Origin: Gemmatimonadota bacterium | GTDB taxonomy: Bacteria > Latescibacterota > UBA2968 > UBA8231 | Assembly: GCA_018660835.1 (NCBI GenBank) | Contig: JABJJN010000054.1 | Coordinates: 100,877 to 164,876 of the forward strand | DNA length: 64,000 nt | Reading direction: 5' to 3' | Part shown: piece after piece, positions 25,402-35,194 of the stretch | How positions within the stretch are numbered: the stretch's first letter is position 1 | How the letters are laid out: each line of letters opens with the position of its first letter | Position numbers and translations under genes: made by a program | Notes under the pieces: model-generated | Seen by the model: only the letters and a program-made list of their open reading frames with translations | Databases searched by the model: none | Told to the model about the DNA's origin: nothing

Positions 25402-26759
25402 CCCATCCGCTCCTGCCAGAGATTCTTCTTCTGCTGCTCGTCTTCGTGTTTGCCGCCCTCGACGCCTGGTTGTGGCCGCGGCGGCAGGGGCGTGGCTTTG
25501 CCCATGCGGGTTTCCTCGGTCTCTTGCTACCACTGACGGCGGCACTGGCTATGTGGGGAACACGAACGGCCAGCGGGTTACCGTGGCTTGCGATCGATCC
25601 CTACTACGAAACGTGGCGGGTTCTGCTGCTCACGATCGGTGTGCTCGTTGCTGCTCTCGACGCCGGCAGAAGGTCTGAGTCTGATGATGGGGCGGAGACG
25701 ACCTTGCTGTTGATCGCTGTCGGTGGGGGACTGCTCGTCGTTGCTGCCCGACATCTGCTGTTGGTCTATGCGGGGCTCGAAATCACCGGGCTCGCCTTGC
25801 TCGCCAGGTCGATTCGGCAAGGACAACTACCGTTGCCGCCGCTGTCGCGCTGGTTGATCGCACATGCATTGGGCTCGGCTGTGTTGCTGATCGGCGTGGC
25901 GCTTCTGGCGACGGGGGGGGAGGGCATCGCCTTCGATGGCCTGCGTCGGCTGTTCGCCGCGTCATCGACCCGTAGCGGTGCGATTCTGCTGCTGATCGGC
26001 GTGTGTTTGCGCGCTGGTTGTGTGCCCTTTCACGGCTGGCTTGCCCCCCTGGCAAGACGCCCCGGGCACGAACTGACCCATGTGTTGGCCCTCGGCGTAT
26101 TGCCCGCTGTCGCGGTGCTCGCGCGGTTGGTCGCCGATCCACTCATCGGCTTTGCAACACTTCGTCCCATGCTGATCATCCTCGGGCTGATGAGTGTGAC
26201 CGTGGGGAATCTGTTGGGTCTCGTGCAACGTGACCTGCGCCGATTGCTGGCAGTCGCTCTGATGATACATGTCGGGTACAGTCTGCTGGCGATCGGTAGC
26301 CGAGGTGGATCTGACGCGCATCTTCTACACATCGTCGTCGCTGCGCTTGCATTGGTCGGCCTGGCGGCGGCTACCGAGTTTCGAGCTGAACAGATCACTG
26401 CTGCTGGTCTGGCCGCCCGTCGTCCCGTGCTGGCGGCAGCGGTCTGTGTGTGTCTGTTGGCTCTGGCTGGCGTGCCGCCCCTACTCGGCTACGCGGCTCG
26501 TACGCGTCTGCTGACCGATCTGGCCACCTTCGACGATGGCGTCTTCTTACTTGTATGTGTGAATGTCGCTGTGACTGCATGGGTCTTCGTCGCCGCAAGT
26601 GGCCGGGTCCTGTTCGCACCGCGCGCACCACAACCGGCCCCACCCGCCCGGCCTGAGAGGACAGCAGTTCTGGTACTGGCGGCGGGAATGTTGGTGCTGA
26701 TGGGTTTGTGGCCCGCCCCCCTGGTCGACTTGATGGCTGCGTGCGACATTCTCCCCTGA
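25398..26759 (+). CDS. NuoN-like antiporter-type membrane subunit
   Basis: 453 residues, GTG start in a GTGA overlap, about 13 helices. This is the best conserved membrane subunit: LLVYAGLEITGLALLAR (near residue 120) keeps the Glu of the G-L-E motif, ICLRAGCVPFHGWLAPLAR-like text near residue 200 matches F-K-x-x-x-x-P-F-H-x-W with Lys replaced by Arg, and GNLLGLVQRDLRRLLAVALM and IHVGYSLLAIG (near residue 275) follow NuoN closely. The second central Lys (K247 in E. coli) is not present. It closes the complex I-like set; the ATP synthase operon starts 13 bases later. Confidence 0.78.
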   Translation: MTHPLLPEILLLLLVFVFAALDAWLWPRRQGRGFAHAGFLGLLLPLTAALAMWGTRTASGLPWLAIDPYYETWRVLLLTIGVLVAALDAGRRSESDDGAETTLLLIAVGGGLLVVAARHLLLVYAGLEITGLALLARSIRQGQLPLPPLSRWLIAHALGSAVLLIGVALLATGGEGIAFDGLRRLFAASSTRSGAILLLIGVCLRAGCVPFHGWLAPLARRPGHELTHVLALGVLPAVAVLARLVADPLIGFATLRPMLIILGLMSVTVGNLLGLVQRDLRRLLAVALMIHVGYSLLAIGSRGGSDAHLLHIVVAALALVGLAAATEFRAEQITAAGLAARRPVLAAAVCVCLLALAGVPPLLGYAARTRLLTDLATFDDGVFLLVCVNVAVTAWVFVAASGRVLFAPRAPQPAPPARPERTAVLVLAAGMLVLMGLWPAPLVDLMAACDILP

Positions 26760-26772
26760 AAAGCATGAGACA

Positions 26773-27027
26773 ATGATACAGAAACCAAAACCTGATGCTC
26801 CACAGGCGCAGGTCGGTGCCTACCTTGGCGTGGGCCTGCAGTTCGCTCTCACCATCGCCCTGTGTGCGTATGGCGGCTGGTGGGCGGACGCACGCTGGGA
26901 GACGTCACCATGGCTGCTGATCGGAGGATGCCTCTTCGGTTCGGTCGGTGGCTTCTATCATTTATACCGCACCCTTGTTGGCGTCGCACCAGAAACCGAA
27001 AAAGAAGCGGGAGAGAAGACATCGTGA
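26773..27027 (+). CDS. AtpZ/AtpI-type small membrane protein, ATP synthase accessory
   Basis: 84 residues with two membrane segments (LGVGLQFALTIALCAYGGWW and WLLIGGCLFGSVGGFYHLYR). G-x-x-x-D preceding the second helix (WWADARW) and the closing FYHLYRTL are typical of the AtpZ / ATPase gene 1 family encoded ahead of F-type ATP synthases. Such proteins aid assembly or ion supply of the Fo part. It starts 13 bases after the NuoN-like gene, so transcription may run straight through, and its stop overlaps the next start by GTGA. Confidence 0.72.
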   Translation: MIQKPKPDAPQAQVGAYLGVGLQFALTIALCAYGGWWADARWETSPWLLIGGCLFGSVGGFYHLYRTLVGVAPETEKEAGEKTS

Positions 27028-27329
27028 CAGGTGAGCCTTGGGTTGCCGTGTTGTGTGGAATCGGCGTGGCAGCAGCGAGTGCCTTGATCGCCCTGCTGGG
27101 CCTGCGTTGGTCAGCCTCTCGTCCCGGTCTGGTAGTGGCTGCTGTGCTCGGGGGTACCCTCGTAAGGTTGCTACTGGTTATCGGTTGCAGTGTATTGCTG
27201 CTCGGATTTACAAACGTGGCTCCCCTGGCTTACGCGACATCACTGATTGTCTCATATCTCGGGTTTCTGGGTATAGAAATCTTCCTGATCCTGCGCAAAC
27301 GTGGCTCGCAGACCCAGACGCAAACGTAA
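27024..27329 (+). CDS. AtpI-like ATP synthase accessory membrane protein
   Basis: 101 residues from GTG 27024; the frame stays open further upstream but would cover the previous gene. Three to four hydrophobic segments, with GLVVAAVLGGTLVRLLLVIG in the middle and YLGFLGIEIFLILRKR at the end. Size, topology and position between the AtpZ-like gene and atpB match ATP synthase protein I (AtpI/AtpR), which helps c-ring assembly. Sequence is weakly conserved in this family, so the call relies mainly on location. Confidence 0.68.
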   Translation: MTGEPWVAVLCGIGVAAASALIALLGLRWSASRPGLVVAAVLGGTLVRLLLVIGCSVLLLGFTNVAPLAYATSLIVSYLGFLGIEIFLILRKRGSQTQTQT

Positions 27330-27342
27330 GGCTCGTCCACTG

Positions 27343-27370
27343 TTGACAGAGTATCGGCTTGGCTTAGTTT
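27343..27370 (+). promoter_or_regulatory. Candidate sigma-70 promoter ahead of atpB
   Basis: TTGACA (27343-27348), 16-base spacer, TAGTTT (27365-27370; T1, A2 and T6 match) in the 123-base gap between the AtpI-like gene and atpB. It could provide extra, independent transcription of the ATP synthase genes within the long energy block. Confidence 0.4.
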
Positions 27371-27452
27371 CTTGAGCCGGTTCAGGGCGCCTGTCGCGCG
27401 TCCGTGAGCCCCTCCGCCTTTCCCAAACAGTGGTAACGCCACCGAGGAGTCG

Positions 27453-28283
27453 ATGGCAGACGCGAACGCCGGTGCCAACACCGACGGACAAGTAGATGTC
27501 ATAGGGCACATTCTGGATCGCGACTATCTGGAAGTGCCATTCTTAAATGCCCATCATCTAATTGACGGGCGTTTCGATCTACCCCAACTCGAACCGATCC
27601 TGGGCATCGATCTGTCCCTCACACGCCATGTGGTGTGGATGTGGCTCGCCAGTGGTCTGTTGATCACAACGCTGATCGCCTGTTTTGGTCGTCCGAAGCT
27701 GGTACCGACGGGTCTGGCCAACGCCCTGGAAGCGATTGTGCTGTTCATACGGGACGAAGTCGTGCTGCCGGTGATGGGCGAAAGTGGTAGAACGTACCTG
27801 CCCTTCCTGCTCACTATTTTCTTCTTCATTCTATACTGCAACCTTCTCGGTCTGGTCCCATACAGCGCCACAGCGACTGGTAACATCAGTGTCACCGTCG
27901 CGCTGGCTCTAATCTCCTTCGCGGTGACACAAGGGGCCGGGATCGCCAACAACGGACTCTTCGGGCACCTTAAGGCACTCGTTCCTGGTGGCCTACCCGC
28001 GCCGCTTCTGATCATCATGATCCCAATTGAGATCATCGGCCTGATCGCCAAGCCTTTCGCTCTTGCCATCCGACTTTTTGCCAACATGATTGCCGGTCAT
28101 ATCGCCATCCTGGTGTTTCTGGGGTTGATCATCATGCTCCGCACCTATTGGGTCGCACCGGTCTCCGTCATCTTGGCTGCAGCGCTCTATTTGCTCGAGA
28201 TCTTTATCGGATTCGTCCAAGCCTTCATTTTCACACTACTCACGGCTTTGTTTGTGAGTATGGCAGCGCATCCGGACCATTGA
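27453..28283 (+). CDS. atpB: F1Fo ATP synthase subunit a
   Basis: 276 residues, ATG 27453 with GAGGAG at 27444-27449. The family signature AIRLFANMIAGHIAILVFLG (about residues 200-219) contains the essential stator Arg, and FVQAFIFTLLTALFVS (near residue 255) is the last helix. The N-terminal 45 residues form a hydrophilic extension before the first helix, as in several bacterial a subunits. It forms the ion half-channels against the c ring. Confidence 0.95.
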   Translation: MADANAGANTDGQVDVIGHILDRDYLEVPFLNAHHLIDGRFDLPQLEPILGIDLSLTRHVVWMWLASGLLITTLIACFGRPKLVPTGLANALEAIVLFIRDEVVLPVMGESGRTYLPFLLTIFFFILYCNLLGLVPYSATATGNISVTVALALISFAVTQGAGIANNGLFGHLKALVPGGLPAPLLIIMIPIEIIGLIAKPFALAIRLFANMIAGHIAILVFLGLIIMLRTYWVAPVSVILAAALYLLEIFIGFVQAFIFTLLTALFVSMAAHPDH

Positions 28284-28341
28284 TTTTGAGTGAACCACAA
28301 CCCTTGAACTCGATACCCACACTACTGGAGGAATAGACACC

Positions 28342-28563
28342 ATGGAGTTTGCATATCTGGGTGCCGCCATCGGCGCCGGTTTGGGCGTTATTGGCGCCGG
28401 CCTCGGAATCGGCCTGCTTGCGGCCGCTGCCATGGAAGGGATCTCTCGTCAGCCCGAAGCTGTCGGTGATATCCGCACGAACATGATCATCGCTGCAGCC
28501 CTCATCGAAGGTGTTGCGTTGCTGGCGGAGATCATCTGTGTCCTCGTCGTCGTAACCACGTAA
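28342..28563 (+). CDS. atpE: F1Fo ATP synthase subunit c
   Basis: 73 residues, GGAGGA at 28327-28332. Two-helix hairpin: Gly-rich helix 1 (GAAIGAGLGVIGAGLGIG), the polar loop SRQPEA, and helix 2 with ALIEGVALLAEIICVLV. The ion-carrying Glu is in IEG. The Gln of helix 1 (Q32 in Ilyobacter) is Ile, and the residue after the carboxylate is Gly, not Ser/Thr, so the known Na+ site is absent and H+ coupling is expected. A second Glu lies two turns further along helix 2 (LLAEII), which is uncommon. Confidence 0.95.
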   Translation: MEFAYLGAAIGAGLGVIGAGLGIGLLAAAAMEGISRQPEAVGDIRTNMIIAAALIEGVALLAEIICVLVVVTT

Positions 28564-28585
28564 AGAGCGGATCCTAGGGTATCTT

Positions 28586-28604
28586 ACGGCCCCGACGGGG
28601 TCGT
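28586..28604 (+). other. Intercistronic stem-loop after atpE
   Basis: ACGGCCCC (28586-28593) pairs with GGGGTCGT (28597-28604) around a 3-base loop, with one G-U pair. No U-run follows, so it is not a terminator. It may stabilise the atpE end of the message so that many c subunits are made; that is inference. Confidence 0.45.
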
Positions 28605-28642
28605 TCGTCCCAATGGTCTGACACCTGACGAGGAGATAGTTC

Positions 28643-29140
28643 ATGCTGCTGACCCCACATGCCGGGACCATCGCCTGGACGATCATCACATTTTTTGTGG
28701 TGTTTCTGATCCTGCGTGCGAAGGTCTGGGGGCCACTGTTGATTGCGCTTGACGAACGCGAGCAAAGCATCCGCGAGTCTCTCGAGACTGCAGATCGCGC
28801 CCGCGCCGAGGCGGCAGCCCAGTTGGCCGAACACGAGAAGCGTCTGAACGAAGCTGAAACCGAGGCTCGCAAGATTGTTGGCGAGGCCCGCGAGGCGGCC
28901 GAGAAGGTCCGATCGCAAATCGTTGACGAGGCGAAAGCCGAGGCACAGCGTGCCGTAGATCAGGGTCGCGAGACTCTTGAGACCGAGAAGAATGCCGCCC
29001 TCGCGCAGTTGCGTGCGGAGGTTGCAGATCTGGCTGTTGGCGCTGCCGGAGCCATTCTCGATGCGGAACTCGATGCTGATCGCAATCGCAAGATCGCCAA
29101 CGATTTCATCAGCCGCCTGCCCGATTCACAAGGCAACTGA
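28643..29140 (+). CDS. atpF: F1Fo ATP synthase subunit b
   Basis: 165 residues. One N-terminal membrane helix (TIAWTIITFFVVFLILRAKV) is followed by a long charged, Ala/Glu/Arg-rich coiled coil up to the C-terminus, with the typical LDEREQSIRESLETADRAR entry. It is the peripheral stalk connecting subunit a to F1. A GAGGAG ribosome site is 8 bases upstream. Only one b-type gene is present, so a homodimer is expected. Confidence 0.93.
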   Translation: MLLTPHAGTIAWTIITFFVVFLILRAKVWGPLLIALDEREQSIRESLETADRARAEAAAQLAEHEKRLNEAETEARKIVGEAREAAEKVRSQIVDEAKAEAQRAVDQGRETLETEKNAALAQLRAEVADLAVGAAGAILDAELDADRNRKIANDFISRLPDSQGN

Positions 29141-29151
29141 GCACGTAGCCC

Positions 29152-29700
29152 ATGAGCACAATTCAAGTACCCGAAGTCGTCCGCCGTTATGCCGTCACGC
29201 TGCTCGGGGCAACAGCCGAGCGTGGTGTAGGTGACGCAGTAGGGGGCGATCTCGCCGGGCTGCAGGCGACGCTGGAAGCATCAGCGGAACTGCGTGATTT
29301 TGTCGGCAACCGCATCCTCACGCCGGAAGCCGCGACGAAGGCCCTGGACGCATTGTTCGAGGGCAAGGTCGACGGGCTGACGCTGAATTTCATGCGCCTG
29401 CTCGTGCAACGTCGGCGGATCCACCTGTTGCCGGCGATCGTCGACTGCGCGCAGCAATTATTGGCAGAGCAAGCGGGAATTTCCACCGCTCAGGTTCGCT
29501 CTGCAGTAGAGCTGTCTTCTGAGCAGGTCGAGCAATTGCAGCAGCGTCTTGCTGGACACACGGGCGGTGATGTCCGTGTTGAAGTCGAAGTCGACGAGTC
29601 ACTAAGGGGTGGACTGATCGCTCGCATCGGTGACAAGGTCTTTGACGGTACCATCGAAACTCAATTGGCGCGTTTACACAGGCGCCTCATCGGTAACTGA
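29152..29700 (+). CDS. atpH: F1Fo ATP synthase subunit delta
   Basis: 182 residues. The order b-delta-alpha and the motifs VVRRYAVTLLGA at the N-terminus, LRDFVGNRILTPEAATKALDALF near residue 45, FMRLLVQRRRIHLLPAI near residue 85 and RGGLIARIGDKVFDGTIETQL near residue 150 match the OSCP/delta family, which caps F1 and holds the peripheral stalk. It starts 11 bases after atpF. Confidence 0.94.
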   Translation: MSTIQVPEVVRRYAVTLLGATAERGVGDAVGGDLAGLQATLEASAELRDFVGNRILTPEAATKALDALFEGKVDGLTLNFMRLLVQRRRIHLLPAIVDCAQQLLAEQAGISTAQVRSAVELSSEQVEQLQQRLAGHTGGDVRVEVEVDESLRGGLIARIGDKVFDGTIETQLARLHRRLIGN

Positions 29701-29767
29701 ATCCTAAGCTCTTCCGAGCCTGAAGCTCTCGCAGAGTTCGGGTTCATTCAACACTTGAGGAAACTAA

Positions 29768-31294
29768 ATGCCCGCTGACGCCATCGTTCAGCCAGATGAG
29801 ATCTCGGCGATTCTCAAGCAGCAACTGCTTGGCTTCGAAAAAGAGATCGACGTCTACGAGAGCGGCACCGTGCTCTATGTGGGGGACGGCATAGCCCGCG
29901 TCCACGGTCTGGGCAACGTGCGCGCTACCGAACTGGTCGAGTTTCCCCATGGGATCATGGGGATGGCTCTGAACCTCGAAGAGGACAACGTTGGATGTGT
30001 GCTCTTCGGCGACGACACGCAGATCCACGAGGGTGACCCGGTGAAGCGCACGGGGCGCATCGTCGAAGTGCCCGTTGGTCCCGAGTTGCTCGGACGCGTC
30101 GTCAATCCCCTCGGCATGCCGATCGATGGCAAGGGTGAGATCAATGCCCAGCAGTCGTTGCCGGTCGAGCGCAAGGCGCCAGGCGTTATTGATCGTGCCC
30201 CTGTTACCGAGGCGGTACAGACAGGGATCAAGATCATCGACTCCACCGTGCCCATCGGTCGCGGGCAGAGAGAATTGATCATCGGTGACCGGCAAACGGG
30301 TAAGACCGCGATTGCTGTCGATGCGATTATCAATCAGAAGGGTGGCGATCTGATCTGTATCTACGTCGCCATCGGCCAGAAAGCATCGACTGTGGCCAAG
30401 GTTGTCGCCGAGCTCGAGGCGAATGGTGCCATGGAGTACACCATCGTGATCTCAGCACCTGCTTCTACTCCCGCACCGTTGCAGTTCATCGCACCTTACG
30501 CCGGTGCGTCGATGGGCGAGTTCTTCCGCGACAGTGGCAAACACGCACTGATCATCTATGACGATCTGTCAAAGCAGGCCTGGGCGTATCGTGAGATGTC
30601 GCTGGTCTTGCGTCGTCCTCCTGGCCGCGAAGCTTATCCGGGTGACGTGTTCTACTTGCACTCCCGTCTGCTTGAGCGGGCTGCTAAGATGAGCGACGAA
30701 AAGGGCGGTGGCTCGCTGACGGCGCTGCCAGTGATCGAGATCCTTGAGGGTGATGTATCGACCTTCGTGCCCACGAATGTTATCTCCATCACCGATGGTC
30801 AGATTCTACTTAAGCCTGAACTCTTCTACGCCGGAAATCGTCCAGCCATGGATGTGGGCGCCTCCGTGTCACGCGTCGGTAGTGCTGCGCAGACAAAGGC
30901 AATGAAGGCTGTGGCGCGGACTATCAAGGGTGATATCTCGCGCTACAACGAAGTCAAAGCCTTTGCTCAATTCGGTACGTCCGATCTCGATCAGTCCACA
31001 CGCAATCTGCTGAATCGTGGCGAAAAGCTGATGGAGATCCTGAAGCAGGGGCAGTATTCACCTCTGCCTCTCGAAGAAGAGACGGTGGCGCTGGCAGCGA
31101 TCGAGTATGTCCTCGAATTCCCAACGGCCGACGTGCGTCGTTTCGAGCAAGAACTGCTGCAATACATGCGTGATCGACAGCCAGAGATTCTTGCGGCCAT
31201 TCGCGACAGCGGCAATCTGAGTGACGAGACCAAAGAGAAGATGAACGCCGCCCTCGACACCTTCCGTGGCACGTTCAAGCCCTCTGCGGGCTGA
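29768..31294 (+). CDS. atpA: F1Fo ATP synthase subunit alpha
   Basis: 508 residues, ATG 29768 after GAGGAAA. The P-loop is [13 protein letters not shown] (about residues 169-181), with the family [20 protein letters not shown] segment and the [17 protein letters not shown] signature (near residue 365) containing the arginine finger region. The C-terminus [11 protein letters not shown] is standard. Non-catalytic nucleotide-binding subunit of F1; all motifs intact. Confidence 0.97.
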   Translation: MPADAIVQPDEISAILKQQLLGFEKEIDVYESGTVLYVGDGIARVHGLGNVRATELVEFPHGIMGMALNLEEDNVGCVLFGDDTQIHEGDPVKRTGRIVEVPVGPELLGRVVNPLGMPIDGKGEINAQQSLPVERKAPGVIDRAPVTEAVQTGIKIIDSTVPIGRGQRELIIGDRQTGKTAIAVDAIINQKGGDLICIYVAIGQKASTVAKVVAELEANGAMEYTIVISAPASTPAPLQFIAPYAGASMGEFFRDSGKHALIIYDDLSKQAWAYREMSLVLRRPPGREAYPGDVFYLHSRLLERAAKMSDEKGGGSLTALPVIEILEGDVSTFVPTNVISITDGQILLKPELFYAGNRPAMDVGASVSRVGSAAQTKAMKAVARTIKGDISRYNEVKAFAQFGTSDLDQSTRNLLNRGEKLMEILKQGQYSPLPLEEETVALAAIEYVLEFPTADVRRFEQELLQYMRDRQPEILAAIRDSGNLSDETKEKMNAALDTFRGTFKPSAG

Positions 31295-31318
31295 AACGTG
31301 AGCTGAGAGGAAACCAAC

Positions 31319-32173
31319 GTGGCAACCCTGCGCCAACTGCGCACACGCGTCGCATCAATCGGCAATATTCAGCGCGTCACCAACGCAATGTATATGGTGG
31401 CCGCCGCCAAGATGCGCCGCGCCCAGGAAGCAATCGAATCGGCCCGGCCCTATGCCGAGCAGTTGGATACCATCCTGCGTCGCCTGCAAGGCAGTATCGA
31501 CCCAGGCGAGAATCCGCTGTTTGTTGAGCGCCCTGTAGAGCGCGCCGCCGTTGTTGTCGTAACCGCCGATCGCGGTCTGTGCGGTGCATTCAATGGCAAC
31601 GTCTCACGCCGGGCTCAGACTGAGTTGGAAGCAATCGAGTCCGAAGTGGACATTGTGACCGTCGGCCGCAAGGGATCCGCTTTCTTGCGTGGTCGCGGCT
31701 TTGATGTCACGACGGATCACGCCGATGTGTTTCGGGTGCTGCAATTTTCGCGTGCCGCTGAGATCGCCGAACAGCTTACGAAGGATTTTGTCGAAGGTCG
31801 TGTCGACAAGGTGTTGCTCGTGTTCAGTGAGTTTCGCTCCGTCGCTCTGCAGGAGCCGGTCGTTCATCAATTGTTGCCGATTGTCGCCAGCGAACCAAGT
31901 GAGAGTGTCGATGGTGATTACATCTTCGAGCCCGATCCAGCACAACTGCTCGATATTCTTGTACCGCGCCATGTTAATTTCCAGGTATGGCGCGCGCTAC
32001 TTGAGTCCAATGCCGGATTCTTTGCGGCCCAGATGACGTCGATGGACAATGCGTCGAAGAACGCGGGTGATTTGATCGACGAACTGACCCGCGAAATGAA
32101 CAAGGCCCGTCAGAGTTCTATCACGCTCGAGCTGATGGATATTATCGGCGGAGCAGAAGCAGTAGCCAGCTAA
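31319..32173 (+). CDS. atpG: F1Fo ATP synthase subunit gamma
   Basis: 284 residues, GTG 31319 with GAGAGGAAA upstream. The N-terminal LRTRVASIGNIQRVTNAMYM and the C-terminal MTSMDNASKNAGDLIDELTR, joined to LTREMNKARQSSITLELMDI, form the coiled-coil central shaft; VTADRGLCGAFNGNV near residue 80 is the globular core signature. It rotates inside alpha3beta3. Confidence 0.96.
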   Translation: MATLRQLRTRVASIGNIQRVTNAMYMVAAAKMRRAQEAIESARPYAEQLDTILRRLQGSIDPGENPLFVERPVERAAVVVVTADRGLCGAFNGNVSRRAQTELEAIESEVDIVTVGRKGSAFLRGRGFDVTTDHADVFRVLQFSRAAEIAEQLTKDFVEGRVDKVLLVFSEFRSVALQEPVVHQLLPIVASEPSESVDGDYIFEPDPAQLLDILVPRHVNFQVWRALLESNAGFFAAQMTSMDNASKNAGDLIDELTREMNKARQSSITLELMDIIGGAEAVAS

Positions 32174-32220
32174 CGCAACGTGGTCGGCGTTCGACGTCGA
32201 CACCCAGCAAGAATTTATGA

Positions 32221-33690
<1,470 letters not shown>

Positions 33691-33699
33691 GGAGACCCC

Positions 33700-34095
33700 A
33701 TGGCCGGATCCTTTTCTCTGCGCATCGTCACACCTGAACGCACCGTTTTTACGGGCGACACAGAATCTCTGCGGGCACCTGGCTCAGAGGGCTCCTTCGG
33801 TGTCTTGGCTCGTCACGCACCGATGGTGGCCGCTCTCGGTGTGGGATCTGTCGAATTCCAGTCGGGTGGCGACAACCGCAGTATGGCCACCAGCGGCGGA
33901 TTCGTTGAAGTCTCAAGTGAGGGGACCACGATCCTGGCTGAGACCGCTGAGTTTGGTGACGAGATCAATGTTGAACGAGCCCAGGCGTCGCGCGATCGAG
34001 CACTGGAGCGACTACAGGCTGCCGAAACAGATCGAGCGCGTGCACAAGCCTCGCTGTCTCGCGCCATCAACCGATTGAGTGTCGGCGCCAGCTAA
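33700..34095 (+). CDS. atpC: F1Fo ATP synthase subunit epsilon
   Basis: 131 residues, AAGGAG 7 bases upstream. The N-terminal beta-sandwich shows LRIVTPERTVFTGDTESL and GSEGSFGVLARHAPMVAAL; the C-terminal helical hairpin, DEINVERAQASRDRALERL, can inhibit ATP hydrolysis in the family. It is the last atp gene and ends the plus-strand energy block. Confidence 0.94.
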   Translation: MAGSFSLRIVTPERTVFTGDTESLRAPGSEGSFGVLARHAPMVAALGVGSVEFQSGGDNRSMATSGGFVEVSSEGTTILAETAEFGDEINVERAQASRDRALERLQAAETDRARAQASLSRAINRLSVGAS

Positions 34096-34110
34096 CGGCG
34101 CACATGCCTG

Positions 34111-35163
34111 ATGTCGGCTGTCCCTCCACAGCTGAAGAGTTTTCTCGAGAAGACTATTCCTCTCATTGAGGCCGAGCTGTTCTCGTTTCTGCCTATCCAG
34201 GAACCTGAAGAGTTCATGTATGTCCCTATGCGGGACTACCCCGAGCGCGGCGGCAAACGCTCTCGTCCAGCTCTCGTACTTCTCGCATGCCAGGCACTCG
34301 GCGGCGACCTGCACAAGGCCCTGCGCACGGCGGCCGCCTTTGAGATGTTCCAATCCTTCGCTCTGCTCCACGATGATATCGAAGACGATTCCGAGATGCG
34401 ACGAGGCAAACCTTGCTGCCATCGGACGCTCGGTGTGCCCCTCAGTATCAATGTGGGAGATGCACTCTACGCCAAGGTCTTCGAAGTGCTGGCAGCCAAT
34501 CGTGAGGTTCTTGGATGTGAAGTGACCGTCGATTTGATCGACGAGATGGTCTCCGGGTCACGAGAGACTTTCGAGGGACAGGCGTACGATGTGGGATGGA
34601 TCCGCGGGCGTCACATCCCGTCCGAAGAAGAGTTTATGACGATGCTACGTAAGAAAACGGGCTGGTATACGGGTCGTGGGCCCTGCACCGCGGGGGCAAT
34701 TATCGCCGGCGCCAGTGACGAGGATCGCCGTACCATAGGAAACTTTGGCGAAACGATGGCGATTGCTTTCCAGATTCGCGATGATCTGCTCAATCTGACG
34801 GCAACGGAAGACGACGCGACCCTGGCACCTGGGATTACCTCCGGCGCCTACGGCAAAGAGCGTGGTGGTGATATTGCCGAAGGCAAACGCACGTTGATTA
34901 TCATCGACTTGCTGCGCAAGTGCACGGCGACGGAGAAAGAGGAGGTGTTGCAGATCCTGCACGCCTCGCGGGAAGAAACGACAGCTGCGCAGATCGAACA
35001 TGTCATAGGCCTCGTCGAACACTACGACGCAATGGCCTATGCCGAATCGCTGTCGCGCGAATGGGGGAGCGAAAGCCAGCAGCATCTTGAGCAGTTGCCG
35101 GCGACAGATGCTCGTGATCGGCTTCACGAGATGCTCAATTTCTTCGTACAGCGCGCCTTCTAA
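34111..35163 (+). CDS. Trans-type polyprenyl diphosphate synthase
   Basis: 350 residues from ATG 34111. The first Asp-rich motif lies in LLHDDIEDDSEMRRGKP (about residues 88-104) and the second in FQIRDDLLNLTATED (near residue 215); GGKRSRPALVLLAC near residue 45 is also diagnostic. The enzyme elongates allylic diphosphates with IPP; chain length cannot be read off. It is 15 bases after atpC and may supply the prenyl tail of the respiratory quinone used by the upstream complexes, which would make sense of the location. Confidence 0.88.
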   Translation: MSAVPPQLKSFLEKTIPLIEAELFSFLPIQEPEEFMYVPMRDYPERGGKRSRPALVLLACQALGGDLHKALRTAAAFEMFQSFALLHDDIEDDSEMRRGKPCCHRTLGVPLSINVGDALYAKVFEVLAANREVLGCEVTVDLIDEMVSGSRETFEGQAYDVGWIRGRHIPSEEEFMTMLRKKTGWYTGRGPCTAGAIIAGASDEDRRTIGNFGETMAIAFQIRDDLLNLTATEDDATLAPGITSGAYGKERGGDIAEGKRTLIIIDLLRKCTATEKEEVLQILHASREETTAAQIEHVIGLVEHYDAMAYAESLSREWGSESQQHLEQLPATDARDRLHEMLNFFVQRAF

Positions 35164-35194
35164 CCAGAAGCCACCCGCATCCCGGTTGCCTGCA

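Noticed and set aside
24532..25545. 337-codon minus-strand frame antisense to the NuoM-like gene
   Set aside because: Gln/Arg-rich translation, typical of an antisense shadow of a hydrophobic membrane protein gene.
27024..27329. Longer frame starting at 26862 for the AtpI-like gene
   Set aside because: It would overlap most of the preceding small gene; the GTGA overlap at 27024 gives a family-sized membrane protein.
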